A DNA stretch of 64,000 nt from Halopseudomonas salina (lineage in GTDB: Bacteria; Pseudomonadota; Gammaproteobacteria; Pseudomonadales; Pseudomonadaceae), in assembly GCF_008641105.1 (NCBI RefSeq), contig NZ_VTTI01000008.1, positions 62,001 through 126,000 on the forward strand. The letters are read 5' to 3'. Both the position numbers and the translations under genes were made by a program. This document shows, piece after piece, positions 41,198 through 53,136 of the stretch. The notes below the pieces were generated by a model, which was not told the origin of the DNA, made no database searches, and saw only the letters and a program-made list of their open reading frames with translations. Numbering within the stretch: the stretch's first letter is position 1; every line of letters begins with the position of its first letter.

Positions 41198-42817
41198 ATG
41201 TCGATCTTCCAGGAAGGCCTGTCTCCGAACCCGGCCAACCACATAGCCCTCACCCCTCTCAGCTTCATCGAGCGCACCGCCAGCGTCTACCCGCATTATC
41301 CCGCCGTCATCCACGGAGGGATTCGTCGTGACTGGCAGCAAACCTATCAGCGCTGCCGCCGTCTGGCCTCGGCGCTGCATGGGCGCGGCGTCAACGCAGG
41401 GGATACCGTAGCGGTGATGCTGCCAAATATTCCCGCCATGCTCGAGGCGCACTTTGGCGTTCCGATGATCGGCGCCGTGCTCAATACCCTGAATGTGCGG
41501 CTGGATGCGGAAGCAATTGCCTTCATGCTCAATCATGGCGAAGCCCGTGCACTCATCACTGACCGTGAGTTTCATGATGTCGTGCGTGAGGCGCTAACCC
41601 TGATCAAACGCCCGATTCTGGTGATCGATGTCGACGATCCCGAGTATGGTGAAGGCGAGGCCGTCAGTGACCTTGATTACGAGGGCTTTCTGGCTGAAGG
41701 CGATCCGGACTTCGACTGGCACTGGCCCAGCGACGAATGGCAGGCCATTTCACTCAACTACACCTCCGGCACTACCGGCAACCCCAAGGGCGTGGTCTAC
41801 CATCACCGCGGTGCATACCTGAATGCCCTGGGCAACCAGGCAACCTGGGGCATGGGCCAGCACCCGGTCTATTTGTGGACACTGCCGATGTTCCACTGCA
41901 ACGGCTGGTGCTACCCCTGGACCATCACCGCGATGGCCGGCGTACATGTGTTCCTGCGCCGGGTGGATCCGCAAAAAATCCTCAACCTGATCCATGAGCA
42001 TCAGGTCACTCACCTGTGCGGTGCACCCATCGTACTCAACGCGCTGGTCAACATGCCCGACTCAGCCAAAGCCGCCATCGACCATCCCGTCAAGGCCATG
42101 GTCGCCGGTGCAGCACCGCCAGCCAAGATCATCGGCGCTGTTGAAGCCATGGGCATTGCAGTCACTCACGTTTACGGACTGACCGAAGTCTACGGACCGG
42201 TAACCGTTTGTGCCTGGCATGACGAATGGAACACCTTGCCACTGGAAGAACGCGCCCGCCTCAAATCACGCCAGGGGGTGCGCTATCTGACGCTGGAAGG
42301 CGTCATGGTGGCGGATTCAGAGACGCTACAGCCAGTCCCGCGTGACGGCGAAACCATCGGTGAAATATTCATGCGCGGTAACACGGTGATGAAGGGCTAT
42401 CTGAAAAATCCGGAAGCAACAGCGGAAGCCTTTGAAGGCGGCTGGTTTCACACTGGCGACCTGGCAGTGTGTCATCCCAACGGCTATGTGGAAATCCGCG
42501 ACCGTCTGAAGGACATCATCATCTCCGGCGGTGAAAATATCTCCACCATCGAGGTTGAAGATACGCTGTACAAACACCCCGCCGTATTGGAAGCAGCCGT
42601 TGTGTCTAGGCCTGACGAGAAATGGGGCGAAACCCCCTGTGCTTTTATCACCCTTAAAAGCGGCCAGCAGGCCAGCGACACAGACATCATGAACTACTGC
42701 CGCGAGCACCTGGCGGGATTCAAGGTGCCCAAGACCGTGGTCTTCACCGAGCTGCCCAAGACCTCGACCGGCAAGATTCAGAAATACGTGCTGCGCGATC
42801 GAGCCAAGGCGCTCTAG
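41198..42817 (+). CDS. Acyl-CoA synthetase (AMP-forming, DmdB/medium-chain type)
   Basis: 539 residues of the ANL superfamily. Motifs are the P-loop-like YTSGTTGNPKGVVYHHRG, the adenylation motif VYGLTEVYGPV, HTGDLAV, RLKDIIISGGENIS and the catalytic Lys in LPKTSTGKIQKYVLR. It activates a carboxylic acid to its CoA thioester through an acyl-adenylate. The sequence looks closest to the DmdB/medium-chain ligase group, so a short- to medium-chain or aryl acid is likely. It is the first gene of the operon with the permease, porin and hydrolase. The exact substrate cannot be read. Confidence 0.95.
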   Translation: MSIFQEGLSPNPANHIALTPLSFIERTASVYPHYPAVIHGGIRRDWQQTYQRCRRLASALHGRGVNAGDTVAVMLPNIPAMLEAHFGVPMIGAVLNTLNVRLDAEAIAFMLNHGEARALITDREFHDVVREALTLIKRPILVIDVDDPEYGEGEAVSDLDYEGFLAEGDPDFDWHWPSDEWQAISLNYTSGTTGNPKGVVYHHRGAYLNALGNQATWGMGQHPVYLWTLPMFHCNGWCYPWTITAMAGVHVFLRRVDPQKILNLIHEHQVTHLCGAPIVLNALVNMPDSAKAAIDHPVKAMVAGAAPPAKIIGAVEAMGIAVTHVYGLTEVYGPVTVCAWHDEWNTLPLEERARLKSRQGVRYLTLEGVMVADSETLQPVPRDGETIGEIFMRGNTVMKGYLKNPEATAEAFEGGWFHTGDLAVCHPNGYVEIRDRLKDIIISGGENISTIEVEDTLYKHPAVLEAAVVSRPDEKWGETPCAFITLKSGQQASDTDIMNYCREHLAGFKVPKTVVFTELPKTSTGKIQKYVLRDRAKAL

Positions 42818-42861
42818 CTCAACCCAGCCAACTTCGCATAACCCTTTTTACAACAACAATA

Positions 42862-42880
42862 AGCCGGGCTCTGCCCGGCT
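42862..42880 (+). other. Intercistronic hairpin in the acyl-CoA ligase operon
   Basis: AGCCGGGC-TCT-GCCCGGCT, a perfect 8-bp stem, ends just before the GGAGG ribosome site of the permease gene. With no T tract it may stabilise the upstream mRNA or tune expression of the permease. Confidence 0.5.
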
Positions 42881-42894
42881 GACGGAGGCTTATC

Positions 42895-44280
42895 ATGCAA
42901 GTTTACAAGCGCGCTGACGGCGCGGAGCAACCCTACTGGCCATGCGGGCCGTTCAAGATTCGTCTGCCCTTTGTACATTACCGCTGGGAAACCGCGGAGA
43001 TGCTGCAGGCCCTGATCATGTTTGTGGTCAGTTTGGCGATGATTCCCCTGCTGGAAAGATTCCTTGGCCTGCCCTATGACGTTGCCCTGGCCTATGTGGT
43101 GGTCGGGGGAATTGGCTTCATGTTACCTGCGCTGCTGGGGGTGCCCATGGTGCCTGGCTGGATTACCCCGGCGATTCCGGTGGTGCTACTGTTTCTGGGC
43201 GACTTCGAACCCGGCCCGGAGGCCATTCAAGCGCTGTTCGCGCTGCAGCTTCTGGTCTTTCTGATTTTTCTGATACTCGGTATTACCCGGCTCGGCAGCG
43301 TCATGGTACGTATCGTCCCCAACTCGATGAAAGGCGGGATCATCATCGGCGCCGGCATTGCAGCCCTGATGGGCGAGATATCCAGCGGCGGGCGGCTGGC
43401 CAATACGCCAATTTCACTGGTACTGGGCAGCCTGATCTGCCTGTATCTGATGTTCTCGGTTTCTTTCAAGGGGCTCACCGAACGCGTGCCGTTCACCCGC
43501 AAGATCGTCAACTACGGCATGGTCCCGGGCATGTTGATTGCCATTATCGTGGGCATTGTGGTGGGCGAATACGAGATGCCAGATGTGCGCTGGGGCATTA
43601 CCACACCCGCCTTCGGCGAACTGTGGAACTACCTACCGCTGGTCATCGGCATCCCGGATGCCAAGGTGTTCATGCTCGCCATTCCCACCGCCGTTATCGC
43701 CTACATCATCGCCTTTGGTGACATTATTGTTGGCCAGTCGCTGATGCAGCGAGCCGATGAACTGCGCCCGGATGAAGTGATCGAGAACAACATTGATCGG
43801 GTGCATCTGGTCACCGCCCTGCGCAATGGCCTGCATGCCTTCTTCGCACCCTACCCTGGCCTCGCCGGGCCCATCTGGACCGCAGTGGCCGCGACCATGG
43901 CCGAGCGTTACAAGTATGGCCGCAAAGCGATGGACTCAATCTACAGTGGCGGCGGCACGTTCTGGATCACCGGCTTTATCGCCCTGTTCACGCTGCCGCT
44001 GGTCAGCTTCTTCCAACCGGTGCTGCCGATTGCGCTGTCGCTGACGCTGATCCTGACCGGCTATATCTGCCTGATGGTCGGCTTCGAGCAACTCAACAAC
44101 AACACCGAACGCGGTATCGCCGGCACCATGGGCGTGGTCCTGGCGGTCTATGGCGCCGGCTGGGGGCTGGCGGCGGGCGCTGCGCTGTACCTCCTGATCG
44201 AGCGCACCCACATCCTGCGTTTCCGTAGCATCAAGGACAGCGCAGAGAACACAGACAACGCCTCTGAAAGCCGCGACTGA
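42895..44280 (+). CDS. Putative inner-membrane permease, NCS2/SulP-like fold
   Basis: 461 residues with about twelve hydrophobic segments (ALIMFVVSLAMIPLLERFL, VALAYVVVGGIGFMLPALLGVPMVPGW, MKGGIIIGAGIAALMGEI, VFMLAIPTAVIAYIIAFGDIIVGQSL and others). The repeated topology and the GITRLGSVMVRIVPNSMKGGIIIGAG segment recall the solute carrier 23/26 group (perhaps DUF3360); no closer family is certain. A GGAGG site precedes ATG 42895. The place between an acyl-CoA ligase and an outer-membrane porin suggests it imports the acid that the ligase activates. Confidence 0.8.
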   Translation: MQVYKRADGAEQPYWPCGPFKIRLPFVHYRWETAEMLQALIMFVVSLAMIPLLERFLGLPYDVALAYVVVGGIGFMLPALLGVPMVPGWITPAIPVVLLFLGDFEPGPEAIQALFALQLLVFLIFLILGITRLGSVMVRIVPNSMKGGIIIGAGIAALMGEISSGGRLANTPISLVLGSLICLYLMFSVSFKGLTERVPFTRKIVNYGMVPGMLIAIIVGIVVGEYEMPDVRWGITTPAFGELWNYLPLVIGIPDAKVFMLAIPTAVIAYIIAFGDIIVGQSLMQRADELRPDEVIENNIDRVHLVTALRNGLHAFFAPYPGLAGPIWTAVAATMAERYKYGRKAMDSIYSGGGTFWITGFIALFTLPLVSFFQPVLPIALSLTLILTGYICLMVGFEQLNNNTERGIAGTMGVVLAVYGAGWGLAAGAALYLLIERTHILRFRSIKDSAENTDNASESRD

Positions 44281-44305
44281 CACAACAACAAGAGACAATA
44301 CCCCA

Positions 44306-45544
44306 ATGAACATACTGCATACCGCTAGCCTGGCGACCCTGAGCACGCTGCTGGCCCTACCGGCCAGTGCCAGCTTTCTGAAGGACAGCCAGAGCCGCAT
44401 CGAGTTGCGCAACTTTTACTTCAACCGCGATTTTCGCCAGTCCGATGCACCCCAAAGCAAGGCCGACGAATGGGCTCAGGGCCTTCGTGGCTACTGGCAG
44501 TCGGGTTATACCGACGGCCGGGTCGGCGTCGGCCTGGACGCCCTGGCGCTGGTCGGCATCAAGCTCGACTCCAGTCCTGATCGCACCGGCACCGGCCTGC
44601 TCAAGCGCGACCGCAGTGACAACCGAGCGATGGATGAATACGGCCAACTGGGCCTGACCGCCAAACTGCGACTGGATCAGCATGTACTGCGTCTGGGCAC
44701 CTTGCTGCCTCAATTGCCACTGGCCATGCACAACGATTCCCGGCTGCTGCCGCAGACCTTCCGCGGCGGCTGGCTACAAGCCAAGGGCAACGAGGCATTG
44801 AGCTTTGACCTCGGACGCTTCGATGCAATCAACCTGCGCGACTCCTCCGACCACCAGCGCATGGCACCGGTGCAGGGCGGCGCGCGCAATGTGATTGTCA
44901 GCGGCAAACCAGACAGCAATGCCTTTGACTTCGCCGGAGCCACCTACCGCTTCAGTGACAACACCCGGGCCAGCTACCACTATGGCGAACTCGACGGCGT
45001 CTATCGTCAGCACTACCTGGTACTCAACCACAGCCAGCAGCTGAATATCGGCAAGCTGGATACCAACCTGCGCTATGCCGACAGCAACAATGCCGGGCGC
45101 AGCAACATCGACAACCGCATGACCAGCCTGACTTTAGCCTGGCAGCACAACATGCACCGTCTGGGTACCAGCTATCAGCAGATGAACGGACGTACCGGCT
45201 TCGCTTACCTGAGCGGCACGGATCCGTTCCTGACCCATCTGGTGCAGATCAATGACTTTGCCAATCGCGACGAGCGCAGCTGGCAGGTACGCCACGACTA
45301 CAGTTTTACCGATATTGGCCTGCCCGGACTGAGTCTGATGAACCGTTACACCCACGGTGACAACATCAAGCTGGTCACGGGGCGTGGCAATGAGTGGGAA
45401 CGCAATACCGATCTGGCCTATACCCTGCAGAACGGCCCGCTGAAGAATCTGTCCCTGCATTGGCGCAACGCAACCTACCGCAGCAGCTTTGCCAGCGACA
45501 TGGATGAGAACCGGATTATTGTTGGCTACGCCATGTCGTTTTGA
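44306..45544 (+). CDS. OprD-family outer-membrane porin
   Basis: 412 residues. A signal peptide ([22 protein letters not shown]) precedes [21 protein letters not shown], the typical mature start of OprD porins, and the chain ends in a C-terminal Phe (VGYAMSF). OprD-conserved stretches include [34 protein letters not shown] and [13 protein letters not shown]. These porins admit specific small carboxylates or amino acids. It lies 25 bp after the permease, so it probably supplies the outer-membrane step of the same uptake route. Confidence 0.95.
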   Translation: MNILHTASLATLSTLLALPASASFLKDSQSRIELRNFYFNRDFRQSDAPQSKADEWAQGLRGYWQSGYTDGRVGVGLDALALVGIKLDSSPDRTGTGLLKRDRSDNRAMDEYGQLGLTAKLRLDQHVLRLGTLLPQLPLAMHNDSRLLPQTFRGGWLQAKGNEALSFDLGRFDAINLRDSSDHQRMAPVQGGARNVIVSGKPDSNAFDFAGATYRFSDNTRASYHYGELDGVYRQHYLVLNHSQQLNIGKLDTNLRYADSNNAGRSNIDNRMTSLTLAWQHNMHRLGTSYQQMNGRTGFAYLSGTDPFLTHLVQINDFANRDERSWQVRHDYSFTDIGLPGLSLMNRYTHGDNIKLVTGRGNEWERNTDLAYTLQNGPLKNLSLHWRNATYRSSFASDMDENRIIVGYAMSF

Positions 45545-45588
45545 TGCATGCCATACAGCCACACTCAATAGAGAAAACAGGAGCCCCA

Positions 45589-46455
45589 ATGCGTACATTC
45601 ACCACTCTGGAAGGCAACAGCCAGCGGCTCGATGGCGGCGCCATGTTCGGCAACGCGCCCAAAGCTTTATGGTCGCGCTGGGTTGAAACCGATGAACAGA
45701 ACCGCATCAGTCTGAGCTGCCGAGCGCTACTGGTGCAGGAAGAAGGTCGCAACATCCTGGTGGAAACCGGCATTGGCGCCTTCTTCGAGCCACGACTGAA
45801 AGAGCGTTATGGGATAGTCGAAGACCACCACGTACTGCTCGACAGCCTCAGCGAAGTCGGTCTGACCCATGAGGACATACAGGTTGTTGTACTCACACAC
45901 CTGCATTTTGATCACGCCGGCGGCCTGCTCAGCACCTGGGATCAGGGCCAGCCATCGACGCTTTTGTTCCCCAACGCCACTTTCATTACCGGTCAGCGTC
46001 ACTGGCACCGCGCCAAGCGCCCACATCCGCGCGATCAGGCTTCATTCATACCGGAGCTGCTTGAGCTGCTTGAAACCAGCGGGCGACTGGAACTGATCGA
46101 AGATGGCCGACATTCATCGACTCTGGGCAAAAGCTGGCGATTCCACTTCAGCGACGGCCATACGCCCGGCCTGATGATTCCCGAGTTCGACATGCCTGAG
46201 GGCCCCGTGGTCTTCCCCGGAGACCTGATACCTGGCACCCCATGGGTACACCTGCCAATCACCATGGGCTATGACCGATTCCCGGAAACCCTGATCGATG
46301 AAAAAGAAGGCCTTTTAGATACTTTGGTGGACCGTCACGGACGACTGGTATTCACCCATGACCCCTTGGTCGCAGTCGCCTATGTCGAGCGCGATAACGA
46401 TGGACGCTATCGGGTCAGTGCCCCACAAGGCAACCTGAAAATGGTCTGCCGCTAA
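45589..46455 (+). CDS. Metallo-beta-lactamase-fold hydrolase
   Basis: 288 residues. The dinuclear metal site is visible: HLHFDHAGG, a further His in [15 protein letters not shown], Asp in VVFPGDLIP and a final His in LVFTHDPL. The overall form resembles lactonase/glyoxalase-type hydrolases. ATG 45589 is chosen because AGGAG lies 5 bp upstream; the frame extends upstream to 45541 with a weak TTG. Last gene of the operon, ahead of a terminator. It might hydrolyse an ester, lactone or thioester linked to the acid handled by the operon; this is inference. Confidence 0.92.
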   Translation: MRTFTTLEGNSQRLDGGAMFGNAPKALWSRWVETDEQNRISLSCRALLVQEEGRNILVETGIGAFFEPRLKERYGIVEDHHVLLDSLSEVGLTHEDIQVVVLTHLHFDHAGGLLSTWDQGQPSTLLFPNATFITGQRHWHRAKRPHPRDQASFIPELLELLETSGRLELIEDGRHSSTLGKSWRFHFSDGHTPGLMIPEFDMPEGPVVFPGDLIPGTPWVHLPITMGYDRFPETLIDEKEGLLDTLVDRHGRLVFTHDPLVAVAYVERDNDGRYRVSAPQGNLKMVCR

Positions 46456-46474
46456 CCAGCAACCTGGCCACATA

Positions 46475-46510
46475 AAAAGGGCGGCACGCTACACGTGGTC
46501 GCCCTTTTCT
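46475..46510. terminator. Bidirectional terminator between hydrolase gene and dapB
   Basis: AAAAGGGCG and CGCCCTTTT pair around a 16-base spacer, with T-rich flanks on both strands. It serves the two convergent transcripts and marks the right end of the inserted segment. Confidence 0.8.
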
Positions 46511-46525
46511 GTTTTTGCTCGTCAC

Positions 46526-48488
<1,963 letters not shown>

Positions 48489-48532
48489 CGTTCAGATTTC
48501 CTTTACCGGGACTTGTCCCTTTGACACAAACA

Positions 48533-48596
48533 GCAACGCGGGATGAGCTCCCGCGTTGCCTTGCAATGGTATGTCGTGCGCTTTGTAACGCACGAC
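48533..48596 (-). other. Two hairpins in the dnaK-dnaJ gap
   Basis: GCAACGCGGGA / TCCCGCGTTGC (48533-48559, 11-bp arms) and GTCGTGCG / CGCACGAC (48573-48596, 8-bp arms) lie back to back. Neither is followed by a good T tract on the minus strand. They may attenuate read-through into dnaJ or protect dnaK mRNA. Confidence 0.55.
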
Positions 48597-48614
48597 TGCC
48601 TGTCGCTGAAAGAC

Positions 48615-50537
48615 TTACTTCTTGTTGTCTTTCACTTCTTCGAACTCGGCATCGACCACGTCGTCACCGGCGTCCTTCTGGCTGTCGCCCTGAGCTTCTT
48701 CGCCCTGGCCAGCCTGCGCCTGCTCGGCATACATCTTCTGTACCAGCGGGCCGGACGCTTCGGACAGCGCGTTGATCTTGGCTTCGATCTCAGCCTTGTC
48801 GTCAGACTTGATGGCCGTTTCCAGATCAGCCAGTGCCGCTTCGATTGCAGTCTTCTCTTCCTCGGTAGCCTTGTCACCTGCCTCGGTCAGAGTCTTGCGG
48901 GTGGCGTGCACCAGCTGGTCAGCCTGGTTACGGGTAGTTACCAGCTCTTCGAACTTGCGATCTTCATCGGCATTGGCCTCGGCATCACGCACCATCTGAT
49001 CGATCTCTTCATCGGTCAGACCGGAAGAGGCCTTGATGATGATCGACTGCTGCTTGCCGGTTGCCTTGTCCTTCGCCGACACGTTGAGGATACCGTTGGC
49101 GTCCAGATCAAAGCTGACTTCAACCTGTGGCACACCGCGTGGTGCGGGCGGAATGTCTGCCAGGTCGAAGCGGCCCAGTGACTTGTTCTGCGTCGCCTGC
49201 TTGCGCTCACCCTGCATCACGTGAATGGTCACGGCGGTCTGGTTGTCATCGGCGGTCGAGAATACCTGCGATTTCTTGGTAGGAATCGTGGTGTTCTTCT
49301 CAATCAGCGTGGTCATCACACCGCCCATGGTTTCGATACCCAGCGACAGCGGCGTCACGTCGAGCAGCAGTACGTCTTTCACGTCACCAGCCAGCACGGC
49401 ACCCTGGATCGCAGCACCTACGGCCACTGCTTCATCGGGGTTAACGTCCTTGCGCGGCTCTTTACCGAAGAAGTCGGCAACGGTCTTCTGTACCAGCGGC
49501 ATACGTGTCTGACCGCCAACCAGAATCACGTCGTTGATCTCGGAAACATCCAGGCCGGCGTCTTTCATGGCTACACGGCATGGCTCGATGCTGCGCTTGA
49601 CCAGCTCTTCAACCAGAGACTCCAGTTTGGCGCGGGTCACCTTGACGTTCAAGTGCTTGGGACCAGTCGCATCGGCCGTGATGTACGGCAGGTTGACGTC
49701 AGTCTGGTTGCTCGAGGACAGCTCAATCTTGGCCTTCTCAGCCGCTTCCTTCAGACGCTGCAGCGCCAGCGGATCGGTGTGCAGGTCGATGCCGTTCTCT
49801 TTCTTGAACTCGTCGGCCAGATAGTCGATCAGGCGCATGTCGAAATCTTCGCCACCCAGGAAGGTGTCGCCGTTGGTCGCCAACACTTCGAACTGGTGCT
49901 CGCCATCTACTTCGGCAATTTCGATCACGGAAATGTCAAAGGTACCGCCACCCAGGTCGTATACGACGATGGTGGAGTCGCCACGGGACTTGTCCATACC
50001 GTAGGCCAGTGCGGCAGCGGTCGGCTCGTTGATGATCCGCTTGACGTCCAGACCGGCGATGCGACCGGCGTCCTTGGTAGCTTGACGCTGGCTGTCGTTG
50101 AAGTAGGCCGGAACGGTAATAACCGCTTCGGTTACTTTCTCGCCGAGGTAATCTTCAGCGGTCTTCTTCATTTTCTTCAGCACTTCGGCAGAAATCTGCG
50201 GTGGTGCGATCTTCTCGCCCTTCACTTCGACCCAGGCATCGCCGTTATCGGCTTTGACGATCTTGTAGGGGACGAGCTTGATGTCCTTCTGTACGACTTC
50301 TTCCTCGAAGCGACGGCCGATAAGACGCTTGACCGCGTTCAGGGTGTTCTGCGGGTTGGTGACCGACTGGCGCTTGGCCGACTGGCCGACCAGGGTCTCG
50401 CCATCATTGGTGTATGCAACGATGGAAGGCGTGGTACGAGTACCTTCCGAGTTCTCAATTACCTTGGCTACACCGTTTTCCATCACTGCAACGCAGGAGT
50501 TGGTGGTTCCGAGGTCAATACCGATAATCTTGCCCAT
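48615..50537 (-). CDS. dnaK: Chaperone protein DnaK (Hsp70)
   Basis: 640 residues, the usual length. The nucleotide-binding domain starts [21 protein letters not shown] and contains [16 protein letters not shown] and [11 protein letters not shown]. The linker [16 protein letters not shown] leads to the substrate-binding domain and helical lid, ending in an acidic tail ([16 protein letters not shown]). It works with DnaJ and GrpE. It has its own sigma-32 promoter that overlaps the grpE stop codon. Confidence 0.99.
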   Translation of the reverse strand: MGKIIGIDLGTTNSCVAVMENGVAKVIENSEGTRTTPSIVAYTNDGETLVGQSAKRQSVTNPQNTLNAVKRLIGRRFEEEVVQKDIKLVPYKIVKADNGDAWVEVKGEKIAPPQISAEVLKKMKKTAEDYLGEKVTEAVITVPAYFNDSQRQATKDAGRIAGLDVKRIINEPTAAALAYGMDKSRGDSTIVVYDLGGGTFDISVIEIAEVDGEHQFEVLATNGDTFLGGEDFDMRLIDYLADEFKKENGIDLHTDPLALQRLKEAAEKAKIELSSSNQTDVNLPYITADATGPKHLNVKVTRAKLESLVEELVKRSIEPCRVAMKDAGLDVSEINDVILVGGQTRMPLVQKTVADFFGKEPRKDVNPDEAVAVGAAIQGAVLAGDVKDVLLLDVTPLSLGIETMGGVMTTLIEKNTTIPTKKSQVFSTADDNQTAVTIHVMQGERKQATQNKSLGRFDLADIPPAPRGVPQVEVSFDLDANGILNVSAKDKATGKQQSIIIKASSGLTDEEIDQMVRDAEANADEDRKFEELVTTRNQADQLVHATRKTLTEAGDKATEEEKTAIEAALADLETAIKSDDKAEIEAKINALSEASGPLVQKMYAEQAQAGQGEEAQGDSQKDAGDDVVDAEFEEVKDNKK

Positions 50538-50603
50538 ATGTAAATCTCCGATTCAGCTTTGCCGCGGCTGGCCGGCGGCAGGGGTTTATCTATCTATGCA
50601 CCC

Positions 50604-50632
50604 TAGATGGGGGCAGCAAAATCAATTTCAAG
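50604..50632 (-). promoter_or_regulatory. Sigma-32 heat-shock promoter of dnaK
   Basis: Read on the minus strand: CTTGAAA (-35), a 13-bp spacer, CCCCATCTA (-10). This fits the RpoH consensus CTTGAAA-N11-16-CCCCATnT well. The -35 element overlaps the grpE TGA. Confidence 0.85.
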
Positions 50633-51206
50633 CCTGCTCATCAATCGAGGGAGTGTCAGGCTTGTCCGCCGGAGTCTTGCTCACAACGACCATCGCCGGA
50701 CGCAACAGACGGCCGCTCAGGGTGTAACCCTTCTGAAATACACGGATGACGGTATTGGGCTCGACATTGTCGCGCTCCTCCATCGCCATTGCCTGATGCA
50801 GCTCCGGATTGAAGGGCTCGCCATGGGGGTCAACCGCCACGATCTGGAAGCGCTCCAGGGTTTCACCGAACATTTTCAGCGTCAGCTCCATGCCGTCGCG
50901 CATCGGCTTGATCGTCGAGTCATTCGGATCAGCCAGCTCAACACCGCGTTCCAGGCTTTCGAGCACCGGCAGCAGATCGTTGGCAAAGCGTTCTAGCGCA
51001 AACTTGTGCGCCTTCTCGACTTCCTGCTCGGCGCGTCGACGGGCGTTCTGCACGTCCGCAGCGGCGCGCAGCGCCTGATCCTTCGCAGCGGCCAGCTCAT
51101 CCTCGAGGACGCTAACCCGCGCAGCCAGATCCTCGGGAGCCTCCGACGAGAGCATGTCTTCCGTCTCTTCAGGGCCAGCAGGATCCTGTCTGTGTTCGTC
51201 TGCCAT
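50628..51206 (-). CDS. grpE: Nucleotide exchange factor GrpE
   Basis: 192 residues. A long N-terminal coiled coil ([44 protein letters not shown]) precedes the beta-rich head with [30 protein letters not shown] and [25 protein letters not shown]. It releases ADP from DnaK. First gene of the minus-strand heat-shock cluster, with a sigma-32 promoter upstream, and divergent from recN. Confidence 0.98.
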   Translation of the reverse strand: MADEHRQDPAGPEETEDMLSSEAPEDLAARVSVLEDELAAAKDQALRAAADVQNARRRAEQEVEKAHKFALERFANDLLPVLESLERGVELADPNDSTIKPMRDGMELTLKMFGETLERFQIVAVDPHGEPFNPELHQAMAMEERDNVEPNTVIRVFQKGYTLSGRLLRPAMVVVSKTPADKPDTPSIDEQA

Positions 51207-51229
51207 CTGTGTCTCCTATTCTGACTGCG

Positions 51230-51245
51230 GGGCGCTCGAGCGCCC
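51230..51245. other. Perfect 16-bp palindrome in the grpE leader
   Basis: GGGCGCTCGAGCGCCC lies between the sigma-32 promoter and the grpE ribosome site. In the transcript it would form a short stem. A role in leader structure is possible but unproven. Confidence 0.45.
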
Positions 51246-51264
51246 GTTGACTGGTATCAGCACC

Positions 51265-51294
51265 TTATATGGGGTCTTTCCCGCGGGCTTCAAG
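51265..51294 (-). promoter_or_regulatory. Sigma-32 heat-shock promoter of grpE
   Basis: Minus-strand CTTGAAG (-35), 13-bp spacer, CCCCATATAA (-10), about 60 bp upstream of the grpE ATG. Near-consensus for RpoH. Confidence 0.85.
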
Positions 51295-51343
51295 GGGTAG
51301 AAACCGCATGCATGCAGAGTACTTGTCGACAGAACGGAAACTA

Positions 51344-51359
51344 CTGTATAAATAACCAG
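51344..51359. promoter_or_regulatory. LexA (SOS) box upstream of recN
   Basis: CTGTATAAATAACCAG keeps the CTG-N10-CAG frame of the LexA operator with an AT-rich centre, 24 bp before the recN start. recN is a classic SOS gene. Confidence 0.8.
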
Positions 51360-51382
51360 ACCAAACTTGCAGGAGCCTGGCC

Positions 51383-53056
51383 ATGCTCGTCCACCTGGCG
51401 GTGAACAACTACGCGATCGTCGACCATCTTGAACTGGAGATCAGCAGCGGAATGACTGCGATCACCGGGGAGACCGGTGCCGGCAAGTCGATCATGCTCG
51501 ACGCCCTCGCGCTGACCCTGGGTGACCGGGCAGACAGCGGCGCCGTGCGCCCGGGCACCGACAAGGCCGACATCCTGGCGACCTTCGACATCAGCCAGAT
51601 TCCCGAAGCCACCGCCTGGCTTACCGAGCGCGACCTGGCGGGTGACGACCAGCAGGTGATCTTGCGCCGGGTGATTACCGCCGAAGGACGCTCCCGCGGC
51701 TACATCAATGGCAGCCCCTGCCCGCAGCAGGACCTGAAAACCCTGGGCGGCATGCTTATCGATATTCACAGCCAGCACGAGCATCAGTCGCTGCTCAAGC
51801 CCGATACCCACCGCCGCTTACTCGACGACTACGCCGGAAGTCGCGAGCTCGCCCGCCAGGTGCAACTGGCTGCGCAGCGCTGCAAGCAGACCGAACAGGC
51901 ATTGCAGCAAGCCAGTCAACAGGGTGACGAGAAGAGCTCACGGCTTCAACTGCTGACCTACCAGCTTGAAGAGCTGGATAACCTCAGCCTGCAGGAAGGC
52001 GAAATCGAGGAGCTGGAAAACGACCAGCGTCAGCTGGCCAACGCCGAGCAGATCATGCAGTCGTGCCAGCAGGTCATCAACCTGTGCAGCGAGAACGACA
52101 GTGGTAGCGTGCTACAGGCGCTAACAGCCAGCCAACAGCGCCTGACTGCTTTCAAGAACAACCATCACAGCCTGGATGAAGCCAACGGCATGCTCGCCAG
52201 TGCGCAGATCCAGATCGAGGAAGCGGTGGGCGAGCTGACCCGCTACCTGGACCATTTCGAGGCAGACCCCGAGCGCCAGCAACAGGTGGAGGAGCGCCTT
52301 GGCGTGATCCATGACCTGGCACGCAAGCACCGGGTCAATCCGGACGAATTACCGGCCCTGCAGCAAAAATTGATCGACGAACTGGAGAGCATGCAGCAAC
52401 AGGATCTGGACGCCGAGCGCCTGGGTGAGGAGCTTGAGGCATTCCGCGAACACTACCGGCAGCTGGCCGTGGAGCTCAGCGGGGTGCGCCATGAGGCTGC
52501 TATTCGCCTGGGTGAAGCCGTTACCGGCCAGATCCAGCAACTGGGCATGCCCGGAGGCCAGGTCAAGGTGCAGCTGCAGCCCCACGCTGCCGAAGCCATA
52601 ATGCCCCATGGACAGGAGGCGGTTGAGCTCCTGGTCAGCGCCAACCCTGGTCAGCCCGCCAAGCCACTGGCCAAGGTCGCCTCCGGCGGCGAATTATCGC
52701 GCATCAGCCTGGGCATCCAGGTCACCACCGTGCAAACCTCACGCGTGCCGACGCTGGTGTTTGATGAGGTCGATGTGGGTATCGGCGGCCCTACGGCCGA
52801 AATTGTGGGCAGCATGCTGCGCAAGCTGGGCAGCAATGGCCAGGTCCTCACCGTCACTCACCTGCCCCAGGTGGCCGCCCATGGTCACCAGCACCTATTC
52901 GTGCGCAAGGAACAGACCGATGAATCCACCAGTACGCGCATCGACCGGCTAAGCCAGGAAGGCCGGGTGCAGGAGATTGCGCGGATGCTGGGCGGCATCG
53001 ACATGACCGAGGAATCCCTGGCCCATGCCCGCAAACTGATGTCGGTCGCACAATAA
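51383..53056 (+). CDS. recN: DNA repair protein RecN
   Basis: 557 residues of the SMC-like family acting in double-strand-break repair. The N-terminal Walker A is ITGETGAGKSIMLDAL, a long coiled coil spans about 150-360, and the C-terminal half has the ABC signature ASGGELSRISLGIQ and Walker B TLVFDEVDVGIGG. AGGAG precedes ATG 51383, with a LexA box just upstream. It ends at a terminator shared with fur. Confidence 0.98.
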   Translation: MLVHLAVNNYAIVDHLELEISSGMTAITGETGAGKSIMLDALALTLGDRADSGAVRPGTDKADILATFDISQIPEATAWLTERDLAGDDQQVILRRVITAEGRSRGYINGSPCPQQDLKTLGGMLIDIHSQHEHQSLLKPDTHRRLLDDYAGSRELARQVQLAAQRCKQTEQALQQASQQGDEKSSRLQLLTYQLEELDNLSLQEGEIEELENDQRQLANAEQIMQSCQQVINLCSENDSGSVLQALTASQQRLTAFKNNHHSLDEANGMLASAQIQIEEAVGELTRYLDHFEADPERQQQVEERLGVIHDLARKHRVNPDELPALQQKLIDELESMQQQDLDAERLGEELEAFREHYRQLAVELSGVRHEAAIRLGEAVTGQIQQLGMPGGQVKVQLQPHAAEAIMPHGQEAVELLVSANPGQPAKPLAKVASGGELSRISLGIQVTTVQTSRVPTLVFDEVDVGIGGPTAEIVGSMLRKLGSNGQVLTVTHLPQVAAHGHQHLFVRKEQTDESTSTRIDRLSQEGRVQEIARMLGGIDMTEESLAHARKLMSVAQ

Positions 53057-53080
53057 ACCAACGCAAAACGAGCGCTCACA

Positions 53081-53109
53081 AAAAAGCCAGGCTCGAGGCC
53101 TGGCTTTTT
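53081..53109. terminator. Bidirectional terminator between recN and fur
   Basis: AAAAAGCCAGG and CCTGGCTTTTT (11-bp arms) around a 7-base loop, with A and T tracts built into the arms. It serves both convergent genes. Confidence 0.92.
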
Positions 53110-53136
53110 GATCAGCTGACGCGTTCGCTGTCCGCT

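Noticed and set aside
49221..50543. 440-codon plus-strand frame opposite dnaK
   Set aside because: Antisense shadow of dnaK; frames of this type opposite hsp70 genes are a recurrent artefact.
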